Shown: positions 45,600 through 58,375, numbered from the stretch's first letter. The stretch: 64,000 nucleotides of DNA from Phragmites australis (GCF_958298935.1 NC_084937.1:25677568-25741567), one strand, 5' to 3'. Program-made: numbers and translations. The notes: generated from the letters alone by a model not told the origin.

Positions 45600-48500
45600 T
45601 GTCATGCCCTCAAAATTTCAGAATAAAATCGAAGAACAACATCAGAGAACAAAAAAAAAAATCTTTTCTCTCTCCCTCCTCTTTCAACTCGGCCCTTCCC
45701 CACCGCCATTAGGCGTGCACAATGTTGCGCTGCCCTGAACCTGTCACCGCCCGTTCTTGTGTGTCACTCGTGCTTCATGTCGCCCCCTCACACGTCGTCT
45801 CCCATGCGTGCATATTGTGCAATGCTACGAATCCCGGCCACAGTGGGCGCCACCCGCACTGTGGCCATCCTAGCCATAGTGGTCGCTACCTCCCGCTCGC
45901 CCCCCGGTTGCCTATAAAAGGGGTTGAGCTCCCCTTTTTCCTCACACACCTCGCCACCTCCTCCTAAAACTCTCTCTGCACTTCCACTAACCATTAATTC
46001 CGAGCACACCGAGGGTCAAACCTGTCACTGGTAAGCCACCTTCCCATCTCCTTTCTTCCATTTCTCACCTAAAATCCCTAAATCCCACATACATTGGCCT
46101 CCTCCACCGAGATCCATCTCCACCATGTGGTTTAGATACGGCCGCCCTCATCTCATTTTGCCCATCACCAGAGCCGCCATGCCCTTAACTACCAGCGCCA
46201 TCACTGACCATCCCCTCCATCCTCTATGTTCTCTCTCTATTCGTCTCTGAGCTGAGAAGAACTATCGGCATCTCTCTCTCCTTATCTCTTCCAATGGGCC
46301 CATCAACTAAAAACCAAGCCCGAGCCAAGCCTAAAAATAACCTGAGCTAATCCCACTAAGCCGAGCCGAGCCACTGAATGAGACGCAAGCCAAACCTGAG
46401 CCAAGCTAAAACCATGGAGCTGAGCCAAATAAAATCAAGATGAGCCAACATCCACTTGATCCGCCAGTTGCCTGAGCCTGAGCCAAGCCGCCCAGGTGAG
46501 CCAAGCTAGGAATATTCTGTCATTTTCCTTTTTCCTGAATTAACTCCAGCAAATCTTCCGAAACCTTTTTCTCCTCCGTTCCAACTCTGTTTTTTTTATG
46601 ATTCTTCCACCAATATTCATCTAATTTTGAGATCTTTCCAACCATGTCAATTTCATAATTTTTTAATCTAATTAGTTTTTAATATAATTTGTTAAATCAT
46701 TTATGCATTACAGAAAACTTAGAATTACCTCTTTAGCTAGTTTTATCGTAGTTTTAGATGTTGATAAATTAGATAACCATGACCTAGGTTATATATGAAA
46801 TCTTAGTGCCTTGTTTATGCTAGTTTAATTCATGTAGATAATAATTAAAAGTAACTTCCTTTAGATAAATAGTAGCTTAATTAGGATAAGTAATAAGTAA
46901 ATACATGTTAATTAGGTTAAACTGCTAGATAAATATGAATTAGGGAATATGACACACGTGCACTTAATAGTGTACTCAATAGTGTAGAATCACCACATAG
47001 ACCTCATGTTTCTGGCTCACATAGCAGTTGATAGTAATAGAGCCTATCTCTCTAGAGTCATTAGACACGCTCTCCCTAGTGTTTGTTCTTTATTAGAAAT
47101 ATGTATAGATGTTTTCCAATCAAGCGCTTATCGACATTCGCTTTCATAGATTAGAAGAAGTGTCTGAAGAAGACCTCGAATACTGAACTACGAAGGAGAA
47201 GCAGACGAGCACTACAATAAAGACAAGTCCTATATCATTGATCATAATGCACCTATATTTTCAAACACAAGTATAGCTTTATTTTAAACTATAGTAATAT
47301 GCATGCTTAAGTTGTTAACTCGAATTTAAAATGCTGAGATAGTTATGACCTAGCTTGTTAAAGTCACGCCTTGTTATTTATTAACTTTATTCCGTTGAAA
47401 CCCTATAAAATCCCTAAAATTAACTATATTGATTGTTTGGATGATTGATTGCCTACTAATATGCTTAGGACTGCTCTGCTTAAACAAAAGAATCATCATA
47501 GTAACCTGAATCATGTTTTTCGAAATGTGGTGTGTGTGCTTGGTGGTGTATGTGAGTGTGTTAATAAAGAAACCCTAAAGATGATTTGACGAAGGTGATT
47601 AAGATAAGCATGATGCTAGAGACACTCACCTCGGTCGCATAAGGACCGGTTCTTTTTGACATCTCACCTAGCGACCATCATGCAACCACATGTCATGTAT
47701 GGGCAGGACTTGACCCAACCTCTTTCAACTTAGCTCGGTACCCACTTGGAGGCCGGTAGTAGCAACGGGGGCTAGGAGAAGACTTAGGCGATATACAATA
47801 TGAGGTCTGGCTGTTTGATACATGGGATTTCTATGTGGTCATTCTCTTGATTTATACGGGCCATGTTTGAGCCATGGGGCGGCTAAGTGATCTTCCCCTT
47901 ATATTATTCTAAGTCCCCTAATATCTTAGTGCCATGTGGGTAGATATCGTGGCTAGGTTGAAAGTGTGTTGTGTCTCGTTATAAGAGTTTCAACCGCAAC
48001 AGTGGTGTGGGTCTGTACATATCATGTAGGTAAAGTTGTACAATATCTACAAAGTATAAATCTATTCGATTAGTTATGCCCATGGTCATGGGCGACACTA
48101 TGGTGTGATCTTAATAATTAGCTCTGTGGTTTGAGTATTTTCTTAATATGTGAGTGGACAATGTGCTCGTGTTTTAAAAATGCAGGTTTTGAACTTTGAG
48201 TTGGCAAGGACATGACGTCCACCAACTATAAAACTTGAGAACTAGTGGGACAGATTTCATCCCCCCCAAGGCCAACAACCCCATGATCTTAAACTCAACT
48301 ATGATTTTCTCAATTGTTTTGAAAAAAAAGGCTTTGTAAAACTAAACCCTGCATTAAAATTGGCTTTATGCAAAATCTAAAAACTCTATAGTCTTATCCT
48401 TGTTCTACCCTTATACATCATTATTCCCCTTAAGATAGAACTTGATGAGTATCTTATGTACTCACCTTTGCTTTCTTGAAATTCAATTAAAGATCTCGAG

Positions 48501-49260
48501 AAAGACTGAGCCGATGGCTATGAAGAGTAGAAGACTAAGGTTCTGTCCGCACCTAAGTTGTCTGTAGGGCTTGAGTTTACCCATTGAGTTGCAGCGTAAG
48601 TCTTTAATTCAGGTAATATTCGAAGTATGTCTGTGATATTCATTTTTGTTAAAATTGTGCGTGTCAGTTACCGATCCAGGAACTGATATTGTTTGCATAG
48701 GGAGACCCAAATCAACTAGAAATGCAGGCTTTGAATCTTGAGTTGGCAAGGATACAATGTTCACCAACTATAAAACTTAGAAACTGGTGGGACAGATTTC
48801 ATCTCCCCCAAGACCAACAACCCCATGATCTTAAACTCAACTATGACTTTCTCAATTGTTTTAAAAAAAAAGCTTTGTAAAACTAAACCCCTCATCAAAA
48901 TTGGCTTTCTGCAAAACCTAAAAACTTTATAATCTTATCCTTGTTCTACCCTTATACATCTATTTATTCTCCTTGAGGTAGAACTTACTGAGTATATTAT
49001 ATACTCACCTTTGCTTCCTTGAAATTCAATTTAAGATCTTGAGAAAGACCGAGCCGATGGCTATGAAGAGTAGAAGACTAAGGTTATGTCTGCATCTAAG
49101 TTATCTGTAGGGCTTGAGTTTACCCATTGAGTTGCAGTGTAAGTCTTTAATTCAAATAATATTCAAAGTATGTATGTGATATTCGTTTTTGTTGAAATTA
49201 TACGTATCAGCTATCGATCAGGAACTGATATTGTTTGCATAGGGAGATCTAAAGATAGGT
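45600..49260 (+). mobile_element. Large solo-LTR-like insertion inside the TRIM 3' LTR
   Basis: A 3661-bp block beginning TGTCATGCCCTC is flanked by TCCAA on both sides (45595-45599 and 49261-49265). It has no transposase or pol gene and contains a TATA-like 'cctataaaagggg' (about 45911). Its start resembles the minus-strand start of the 5544-8894 solo LTR, so the same long-LTR Gypsy class is likely. The right end (…gataggt) lacks the usual CA, which lowers confidence in the exact end. Confidence 0.55.
48178..49250 (+). repeat. Two tandem copies of a 0.54 kb segment
   Basis: 48178-48718 and 48719-49250 are direct copies, sharing 'gagttggcaagga', 'aactataaaactt', 'ccgatggctatgaagagtag' and 'ctgatattgtttgcataggg'. 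Differences are scattered substitutions. They form the 3' third of the inserted block. Confidence 0.9.
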
Positions 49261-49384
49261 TCCAATATCCCGGTTAACTCTTCTACACAAAACGAAAACG
49301 AAAGTATAAGAGATATGCTATATATACGGACTCGCCTATAGATAGACTGAGTTGTAAGCAAATTTTAAATACGGGTGTTAAACA

Positions 49385-50476
49385 AGTCGCCGCGGGCCCC
49401 AACAGACAAACCGGCCGGCCACGCCATTACGCACGCACTGCTTCAGATCGGATGTTACTGATGCTTTAGTTTCCAAATCAATTGCATGCCCTCTCTTTCT
49501 TTCGTGTTGTATACATGGGCACGCCAGCTTATATATACATACGGTCGAGGCCGACATCATAGGCCGTTGAGGTGCCGCTGAGCCTGACCAACCATGTATA
49601 CAACTGGGGAACAATTAACCATTCCTACCACTGGACTATCAGCCGGTTCTCAATTAGGGCCTAATTTAGCCCACGGTCGCCGAGAAGTATAACCCACCGT
49701 CACAAGCAACTCATTCTGCGATTCTGTCAGGGTGGTGGTCTCGTAGCCGTCGACAGTAGATCTCACTAAACGTCTAAAATACAGGCAAGGTTACATGCAA
49801 ATTGCAATGCACGCAAGATCGATACACGCATCGAGGATTTCAACTGCATATCTCCTGGTTTAGGCCTTTGGTATAGAGTATTTAACTTGTTTGAAAACTT
49901 TTGCGATGCATCATGCATGACCATATCAGTTTTAAGATTTAGTCTGTTTTAATTTCTTTATGAAAGACTGGCGAGTGGCTCCGACATTGAGTTAAGTAGG
50001 TGACGACTGCCTGCGTAATTTTCTCTATTTTAGGCCATGTCTGAAAAACATGAATTTTTTTCCTATATATCCTAGTGGTGATTAAAATGATTTTTGCGAG
50101 AAAAAAACTGGCCTCCACTCAGGCCCTAATCATGCTTCGTCACGTACTGATGAGTACCAATTAACTGAGCATCTGTAGATCATGGATTTAATACTGTAGC
50201 TATGTACCAATCTTTGATGCACGTATCAGGGGTGGCCAGTGATTTTCCCCAAGAACTAACGGAGCAATATTAGTTATACAAACATGCATGAACATCCTAA
50301 AAAAAGAGTTGAAAATAAATTATTGAAAGGGTATCGACCGATTGGTAAAGTCGATTGTGTAAAACTTATTTAATATAAAGATATCTGATCATTAGTTATA
50401 CGTATTGAAGAGAAGGACACCATATTTTATAAAGTACAAGCCTCGCTTAAAATAATAGTCATATGTTATGTTCCGC
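49385..50476. other. Intergenic, nothing recognised
   Basis: Mixed-composition sequence with no convincing frame or repeat. Confidence 0.5.
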
Positions 50477-51645
50477 CTAGGGTTCCAACATTCGTCGAAA
50501 ACAGGTCAAAATTCGTGATATTTGGTCGATTTGGTCCGCACCGCATTCTGAATTCTACCAGTTTTCAAATTTGAATTCAAAAAATTCAAAAATATCACAA
50601 AAATCACAAAAAAATTAAAAATAATAGAGATAATTCTAAGAGCTTATATGATTATTTTTCAAAAATAATATCATTTGCATCGTATTTCATGGAGAGGAAG
50701 TTTGGAAAAAAAAAACTAAAATGGGTCATATAAACAGGATGATTTGGCTCATCATGTTAAGGAAAAGCTTAACATGTAAACACATATTTTTCTTGTGTAG
50801 GGAATATCTTGAGAGGATCTTTAAAATTTGTTTTACTTCATTTAGAGTTTTATTAATTTCTCCATAATTTTTACAAAGTTCACAAACATAAAGTGAACAT
50901 GTTAAGAAACAATATTGTAATTAAGTTTTTCATGCCTGTCATTATTTTTTATACATAAAGCATAGTATAAGTAAACTAATAAAAGTGGTTTCACTAATTT
51001 TGGAGGTGTGATGGGTTAGTTATGAGTTAATCTAGTTGCAACACATTTTTTCTAATTTTGCATGTTAAAATAACTATTTCACGAGTTCATGTATTTTTAA
51101 AATATATAGGATCGTGTAAGAAGACTAACAAAATTGGTCATGATTTTTGTATTAGCAAAGAATTAACTATGCATTTAACTAGTTTTAGTACATACATTTT
51201 CTCATAGAAAATATTCAACTTTTTTATGAGTATAAAATTTTTATCATCTAGATCATGTTACAATGAAACCAAAAAAAATTATCTCACTTAATTTGAAGCT
51301 CAGATAAATTAGTTATTGATTTGACAAGGTTGAACTATTTTTTGATATTTTTTTTTTGTTGAACTTCATTGAAATTCGAGAAATACGCTCGGCAAATCGG
51401 AAAATTCGATTGGTTTTTGATGAATTCGTTCAAAATATGGAAAATTTGGTTGGTAAATTGGAGAATTCACTCTGTTTTTTGTGGAATTCGAGCGGTTTTC
51501 GCTGACTCGATTCGATTGGTTTTTGTCTCCGATTTACAAATTTGCCCGAATTCTCACCAAATTTCAACCGAATTTTTCAGTTTTCACGAATTTCGAAAAA
51601 ATGTTGGGTCCTGATTTTCGGTGCCAAGCGGTTTTGAATACCTTG
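50477..51645 (-). mobile_element. Non-autonomous hAT-like element, copy 3, inverted
   Basis: The minus strand is collinear with copies 1 and 2 (shared 'tcataactaacccatcacacc' style block, 'gataaaaattttatactcat'). The right end inverted is CAAGGTATTCAAAACC; the left end is CTAGGGTTCC. The 8-bp flanks (tgttccgc or gttccgcc / gttctacc) match only partly, so this copy is the most decayed. Confidence 0.65.
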
Positions 51646-52514
51646 GTTCTACCACGATTATTTTCAAAAAAAGATAATTACAATAGGATATGTCTAGATT
51701 TTCTTGTAAAGATCTCAACGAGTTCTCTCGTGTTCTAAATCCTAAAGATCTTGTTGGATGAATCTAATTGTGGTGCGATTTTGCTATGGATTTTGATGGG
51801 TTGTTTTTTCTCCTGTCCGATTAGGTTTGATCTGTATTGCTTGTCCTACTTCTCGCTTCCTTGGTTAGATAGCTCTATCTATAACCTAGGATTCAATTAT
51901 CTGGCTTGTTCCCCGTTTGTCTCTAGACGACCCCTCCCCTTCTTACATAATCGGATCAGGAAAGCATAATGTACTTAGAATCTTCGAGTGTAATCATCCC
52001 AGATTGTATTACTTCTAAATATCCAGAAGACTCCTACCTAATATGAGTATCATTTCCTTACACACCAGACCATAATAAGTTGCCTGAAATATCGGCACAT
52101 GTCTTATATGAACCCTACCGTATCGGATGAATGTCACGTACACGATGGTGATTTATCTTCAGGATATACTAGTCTGATTGGCGCACGTACACCGCGCCTA
52201 TTTTTATTTTGCTGTGTAGAGCATGACAAAAGAAGACTAAAAAATTAAGTTCACAAATTTTGTACATTTCAATATTTATTTATAAAATTATTAATGTTAA
52301 ACACATTAAATTAATTATAGAGAAAACAATAGTACTTTTATGCATGCACATAGTTTTAACATGTAGGTGAATGTAATACTAACCTAAAAAAAATTGTTTC
52401 ATATTTTTTTGAGTTTTAGATATTTTCTTTGCATTTTAGATTTTTCCAGCTGATTTATTAATGTAACTAATATTCATTTCGATATTTTTCTAGGATTTTT
52501 TGAAAAAGAAAATT
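51646..52514. other. Intergenic, nothing recognised
   Basis: A 72-codon frame at 51751-51969 is open, without any recognised domain. Confidence 0.5.
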
Positions 52515-52616
52515 ACATATATACATACATATATACGTATACATGTATACATATACCTATATATATACGTATAGATATACATGTATACATATATATACAT
52601 GTAGGTATGTATACAT
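52515..52616. repeat. TA-rich imperfect tandem repeat
   Basis: Irregular units of 'tatacata', 'tatacgta' and 'catgtata' over about 100 bp. Confidence 0.8.
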
Positions 52617-53235
52617 ACTTGGGCCTACTGCTACAGTAGAAGGTCCTGAGAGGCGCCATTACTTTCACCGTTAGGATATAGATATTGATATTAATATGCC
52701 GTATGTTTGGTAAATCTTTATTTATTTAATTATCATTTTATCGTAAGAGGTCGAAAGAAAAGCAATCTGTAAATAACTAGTGGTGTTTGCACCGGCTAGT
52801 AAAGGGGTCTTATCGCCACGCTTGTTTTTTTTTTCCCTTTCCAAAAGCAGAAATACTTGGCCTCCTGATCTGCAAATCAAAGCAGCACTGCCGACTCGAC
52901 TACACACCAGGAAGGTGGGTGAGGACAGTGGCCATGCGTGATGCTCCCATGCACGGGCCGGGGTTGTACCGGGACGACGCCCCGGCCAGGTTCATTTGGA
53001 TGCACTCGGCTAAGCTAATTCGAGTGATTGCATGTCAGCGCATATTTAAATATCCCCCATGGCCTTCTCCCTGGAATCTATACATGAGAAGTGTTTTTAG
53101 TATCACTCCCTCCATGTCTCTTTGCAATATGACGACATGATAATGATAATAATAATTTACCACTTGTAAAGTCATCGGTTTTCTTTTACTTTAGCTTTTG
53201 TTGAGAAATCGACTAGATTTGTTGTTTGATAGGCT

Positions 53236-53571
53236 ATGAGTTGGTATATACGAGAGATGGTTGCCGATATCAATATAAAACAAATTAAACTACGCCGAAA
53301 CTATGATCCATATGATAACCTAAGAATAACACCGATCCTAACATATTTTTTCAAGCTAATTTATATTCAAGTTGGAGCCTTCGACTACTTGATCTATGAT
53401 CGACCAACTGTAAGAGAGCTTCAGCTTCAGCTGAAATTCATCAGGAATTTAAGCTTCCGCAAACAAGTTATTGACTCTTTTTTGGCTTTTGCCCTCTACC
53501 ACCAAATAACTCCTCACATGAACCAGCTTGTGGAGAACCCAAAAGAAGGCACAGATACAGTCTTGAAATGA
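53236..53571 (+). pseudogene. Unassigned open frame, possible gene fragment
   Basis: 111 codons open from an ATG, ending just before an (AT)n tract. The protein has an aromatic/charged N-terminal half and a Leu-rich helix-forming segment 'RELQLQLKFIRNLSFRK'. It does not match a family I recognise. No promoter or partner exon was found. A fragment of a coiled-coil resistance-type gene is one possibility, but there is no NB-ARC or LRR sequence nearby. Confidence 0.25.
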
Positions 53572-53588
53572 GCAAGTGACCAAAAATT

Positions 53589-53590
<2 letters not shown>

Positions 53591-53632
<42 letters not shown>
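53591..53632. repeat. (AT)n microsatellite
   Basis: About 20 uninterrupted AT units, ending in 'acacacat'. Confidence 0.95.
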
Positions 53633-53642
<10 letters not shown>

Positions 53643-54846
53643 TCACGGTAGTGCTATTTTATATATATAGTGTAACATATTATTCTACGTCTTTTGAATA
53701 AAATTTCAATAATAACTATTTAACCGTGATTTACTACTGAAATTTTGTTTGTTAGTACTGAAATTTTGTTCAGTACTGAAATATCTTTACCGTTAACGTC
53801 AAGGTCCAGAAAAGAAAAAGTAGCTAAGCTTTGCTTTAGTACGTACGTAGTGCTGTCATATATAACATGACACGTAGCTTTCGCATCCCAGAATTGCAAG
53901 GTGGCCAAGCTCGAGCCACAGGCCTGAAAGGCTCAAACAATTGCCAACCAATCTCTTTCCAAAGAAAAAAAAACAATTGCCAACCAACGCAGACATGCAC
54001 AAACCGCGGTCGGGGCAAGCGCCGAACCACGTACGTGTTGTAGCCCATCGATCTCACCAGCAGAACCAAACAGAGTTCCGGCCTTGCCTGCTCGCTCGAA
54101 TATGACCACTGTGGAGAGTGTGAGTGTGAGGCAGCTGATCGAGTGAGAGTGTGAGTGTGATCACTGTGGAGTCCGCGTGCTGCGATTAGTATCTAAATCA
54201 ACTAGCAATGCAAGTAAGTATCTAATAAATAGTTCTGAATTATTACTTAGTTTATTTTTTATTTAATTAGGTAAGAATGAATATCTATTTTTTTAGTTTT
54301 GGTTCGATTTGATAATCTAAAAACTACAAAACTTACGTCCTACAACCAACCTACCGCAGCTCAAGATCCTGCTTTTGAATAGAGGGAGGGATTTTATTTG
54401 GACATTCGGACATATAGTAGCAGAATCACCGTGGAACAACGCCAATCGTGACTGGTAAGTATGCTAGTAATAGTGATGAATATAACGAATTTAATTTTGA
54501 CAAATTGAATCAGCTGGAATGCTGTATCATGCTAATTTAGGACGTGTGAGAACTTAATATCAATCTTGCTTAAAGTAAACAGAACATATTTAATTTTATG
54601 AATTTTTAGAGAGACGATGAAAAAGTGCGTCCCACTCTAGCAAATTTGCAAACAGATAGTATAAGTATCAAAGCATGTAAATGTTGTAGTCGAACCAACA
54701 ATCTATATATCTATATACGTGAGGATTGGGATCAGACAAAAAATATTGTTGCCATCGCATGCCCTCCACCAGGTGCGGTGTTGTGGCAAATTCGGTTACC
54801 AGTGAGGTTAGCAACGCCGATATGAGATAGCTAATAAAAATATGAT

Positions 54847-54862
54847 AATTGGTATCAGAGCC
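54847..54862 (+). other. Orphan initiator-Met tRNA primer-binding-like site
   Basis: 'attggtatcagagcca' matches the primer site of Copia and TRIM elements, but no LTR pair or coding region was seen around it. It suggests an old retroelement remnant in 54.6-54.9 kb. Confidence 0.4.
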
Positions 54863-54879
54863 ATCCACTCTGTCACTAA

Positions 54880-55440
54880 CTGAGGATTGTTACAACAAAA
54901 GACCAGTGAAATTGTTGCGAAGCAAATAAGGAAAAAACACTCGAACACCTCCTCTGAGTTCTTCTTCCTCTCCGCGTCTTCTGTCTCGCGATGCTCCTCC
55001 CTCCCGACGTCGGAATCGCTCTCGCCGGCGAGATTGGCCGACGGGAACGTGACACAGCACGCGTCCGCCCGCGCCCCACGCGCAGCAAGCCAAACCCCGG
55101 CTCCGGCCCCTGCACGCGATCGAAGTGACGCTGTCATGCAGTTCTGCCGGTCTCCCGTGCTAACCGGCAGCATGCCGGCCTGCATCCAGACCGAATTACC
55201 TGCATGATGCCGAGAAGAGCTTGCGATTGCATGTGTAACTTGGCTGGCGATCACAGTCTTTTCTTCGTGCCTGATTTATTAGTGGTTGACGCTGATTAAT
55301 CTGATCACCCTGCCCTGCTTTGGTTTTCCACTTTTAGTTGATTGATCACTACTGCTAAAGATTGTGGCATTTGTGTAAGATGCCACTATATCTTTCACCA
55401 TCGATCACGATCAGTGTATCTCTCTGGAATCCTTTCCTTC
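54880..55440. other. GC-rich patch upstream of the DUF599 gene, no gene called
   Basis: About 54955-55200 is GC-rich and open in several frames (both strands) without a recognisable domain. It may be part of the retroelement remnant or an unannotated leader region. Confidence 0.35.
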
Positions 55441-55452
55441 TCTATATATATC
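55441..55452 (+). promoter_or_regulatory. Probable TATA box of the DUF599 gene
   Basis: 'tctatatatatc' lies 180 bp upstream of the start codon and is followed by a C-rich start-site-like region (about 55475), giving a leader of roughly 150 bp. Confidence 0.45.
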
Positions 55453-55629
55453 TGCACCCGCGCACAGACAGCTCCAGACGCCTGATCGGAAAGCAACGTT
55501 TCCCCAATTCGACGCGTCGAAGGACCATTACAAGTCAGAGACGAGCATACTGCATATAGGCATTCGGCTAGCTTGGCCACAGACTTGCTCGCTTGTGTAG
55601 CGTTCCATCGATCCATCGGTTGGTTGATC

Positions 55630-56512
55630 ATGGAGTGGAGGGACAGCTTCTTGGACTTGGTGCTGATCCCGCTCAGCTTGCTCCTGCCCATGGCGTACCA
55701 CGTCTGGCTCTGGCGCGAGCTCCGCCTCCGCCCGCTGCGCACCGCCGTCGGTATCAACTCCGCCACCCGCCGCCTCTGGGCCATTGGCATGATGAAGGTA
55801 CTACGAACATACGCACGCATTCTGACACGTACGATCGAGCTGGTGTCGCGTCGTTGCACCGGTGACGAACGACCCCACCCCAGGTTGACTGATACGTTCG
55901 CCGTGCGCGGGTGCTTTGCAGGACAGCGCGAAGAACGCGGTGACGGTGGTGCAGTCGGTGCGGAACGTGATCATGGGGTCGACGCTGATGGCGACGACGG
56001 CGATCCTCTTCTGCACGGGCATCGCGGCGGTGCTGAGCAGCACCTACACCATCAAGAAGCCGCTCAGCGACACCGTCTTCGGCGCGCACGGCGAGTACAT
56101 GATGGCGCTCAAGTACGTCGCGCTGCTGCTCCTCTTCCTCTTCTCCTTCCTCTGCCACTCCCTCGCCATCTGCTTCCTCAACCAGGCCAGCTTCCTCATC
56201 AACACCTCCGCCTCCCTCTTCGCCGCAGACGCCGAGTCCGGCAGCCTCGGCCTGCCGTCCACCAGGGACTACATCAACGAGATCCTGGAGCGCGGGTTCA
56301 CCCTCAACTTCGTCGGCAACCGGCTGTTCTACGCCGGGGTGCCCCTCCTCCTCTGGATCTTCGGCCCGCTCCTGGCCTTCGTGTCCTCCACGGTCATGAT
56401 CCCGATACTCTACAACCTCGACACCGTGAATCTCAAAGGAGACAGCGGCTGCGTCAATGGGAAATCTGCAGAGATGATGAACGGGAGCGAGTGCATGCAT
56501 GTCTCAATCTGA
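55630..56512 (+). CDS. DUF599 family membrane protein
   Basis: Two exons, 55630-55797 and 55922-56512, encode 252 residues; the intron has GT/AG borders and joins GMMK to DSAKNAVTVVQSVRN. The protein has the DUF599 pattern: an N-terminal hydrophobic segment ending in a Tyr/His/Trp motif (LLPMAYHVWLW, about 18-28), the 'NAVTVVQSVRNVIMGSTLMA' helix, then further transmembrane helices (AILFCTGIAAVLSSTY, YVALLLLFLFSFLCHSLAIC, FYAGVPLLLWIFGPLLAFVS). About four membrane spans are expected. The family is found throughout plants; its biochemical role is not known. The start chosen is the first ATG giving the family N-terminus. GC content is high, as in many grass genes. Confidence 0.9.
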
Positions 56513-57759
56513 TCAAACAAGCGATCGAAGCTAGTAAGCTGCAGTTGTTCTGAACAATTCGATCACAAGTGGTTTCTTATTTCTCTCGATGCTTAATCAT
56601 GTGTCAAAAATGTGCCTATATATGATTCAGTAGACTACTGCCACATTGGTGCAATGCATGCATACACGCGAGTCATACTACAGTGTGTGCGGGCTTTTCT
56701 TGTCAGAAGACAGCAACTGGCGAGCACGTAGATTGGTAGTGCATGTCGTCCTACCTATCTTAGCTGATGTACTAGGAAAACCTACCGTTGCATGGATGAC
56801 ATGGAACCCATGCATGCAGTTGCTGCTGGTTAATTTCATTGTGAGTGCTGCTGGTTCTTGACAAGTTGACAGTGTGTGCGTGCCGACTGTTCCACCACAA
56901 GGCATAGATTTCTGGTCGTCTTTATCTGGTTGTCTCTTTGTTTTATTCATTTCAACATTTTTTCCCTGGCAACTGAAGCAGAAAAAAGGGCAGCAAATGC
57001 TGGTGGGTATTAGCATGCGCAATGTGCAATTGCACAAAGGGAGCGCAGGCAGCTAGCCATATCAGCAGGAGCATTTTCCGACAGGAACACAAAGTGCTTC
57101 TGTGTCGGGGCTGTCGTCCAATACCCATGCCCAAACCAACTGATATTATTATTATTATTGACCGAAACTTATGCTATTATTGGGATGTAGGGTGTGTGGT
57201 ACTATGGGTAAAAAGTTTATGGGGAAATTTCTTATAAGCCACTGGATATTTGCATGACCTATTATATGCAACGCATCATTATATTGTGCTGTGGCAATCA
57301 GGCTAACATGCATGAAAAGAGTTGGACTCGGAAGCTTTCAGATTTCGATATTAGTATACGAATAAATTTTTCTCAAAATGGTATGTGGGTGAGGTGGCTT
57401 ATCTCACAACATATTGTGCACTGCATATGTGTTTTGTCTCATGTGTACTGCACGAATCTCAGTAATAAAATAGATGGTGTGGATTAACCACCTCGTCCAT
57501 AAGCTATTTTGATAGTGCATCTTCCACTAGTATACGATACACTCCGTTCGATGATGTTTCATGTGCAAAGAAGATGGATCGGTGGGTGCTCATGCGTATG
57601 TTGGCTCTGTTTGGTTTGATTCTCACTAGAGCAAAATCTGAACCTTGCCTTATTAAGATTTGAAAATTTTAATCGTGGCTCATGTAATTTATTGTATAAT
57701 TCCAATAATTAATTCTTTAGTGTGATGATTGCTAGATTAAAAGATATGAAATTATTGTT
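56513..57759. other. DUF599 3' flank and intergenic DNA
   Basis: No gene recognised. Short frames overlap on both strands without domain content. Confidence 0.5.
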
Positions 57760-58254
57760 TTTCACTACGTAAGAAATCAACATAAGAGACATCATATTAG
57801 TGACAGCCGTTTAGAAACCATCACTAATGTTCTATTAGTGATTGGTCCAATAACGACCTATCACTAATGTGACCTTGGGCTGGGACTCGGCTAAGATCCG
57901 TCACTAATGACATGTTATTAGTGACGGGAGAGGAAATCACTTGTCACTAAAGACCGCGGTGATGGCTCACATGAAAACCCATCACTAATGACAAAGTCGA
58001 GTAGAAACGACACACGTCACAAAACATAGCCTCTGAGCCATATAGTGTCGGGAGCAGTCATTAATGACGGGTGATAATTATGACCCATCACTAATACCTG
58101 TCACTAATGATTGGTCGGAATCTCAAGCATTTTATGAGATTTTATCCGTCATTAATGTGAAAGTCATCAGTGATGGGTCATAGTTATCATTCTCATAGAT
58201 GTGCTTAAGATTGAGTCATTAGTAACAGGTGATAGCTCATTTCGGAGATTCATA

Positions 58255-58375
58255 ATTTTTTCATACGGAGTCGGATAAAGATAAACTTTATATGAATATT
58301 ATAGCCTTTGATGAGATTTACAATTTTGTAGTTGATCACTTTTTTTTTATTTGAGGCCATATAGATACACAAATA
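58255..58375 (+). repeat. CACTA-internal direct repeat, copy A
   Basis: Shares 'actttatatgaa', 'gatgagat', 'ttgtagttgat' and 'ccatatagatac' with copy B at 58798-58915, in the same order. Confidence 0.85.

Larger units (their letters stand above)
45058..49382 (+). mobile_element. Second TRIM-like element, its 3' LTR split by a large insertion
   Basis: LTR 1 (45058-45314) is followed by a mutated primer site TAGTATCAGAGCC, then about 140 bp and a polypurine tract (gggcaggggagaa). LTR 2 starts at 45456 (TGTAATGTCTC) and matches LTR 1 ('cattagtgtttc', 'ttaatctcacctt/ttagtctcacctt', 'agtttaaataa'). It is interrupted at 45599 and resumes at 49266 ('cggttaactcttctacacaaaa', 'gtataagagatatgctatata'). 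Without the insert the element is about 0.65 kb. No clear outer target duplication. Confidence 0.7.

Noticed and set aside
45722..46009. Small GC-rich frames near the start of the 45600-49260 block
   Set aside because: They sit in LTR-type sequence next to a TATA-like motif and have no recognisable domain.
55573..56553. 326-codon frame across the DUF599 locus
   Set aside because: It runs in another frame through the intron and exon 2 and yields an Arg/His/Pro-rich product typical of GC-rich out-of-frame reading.
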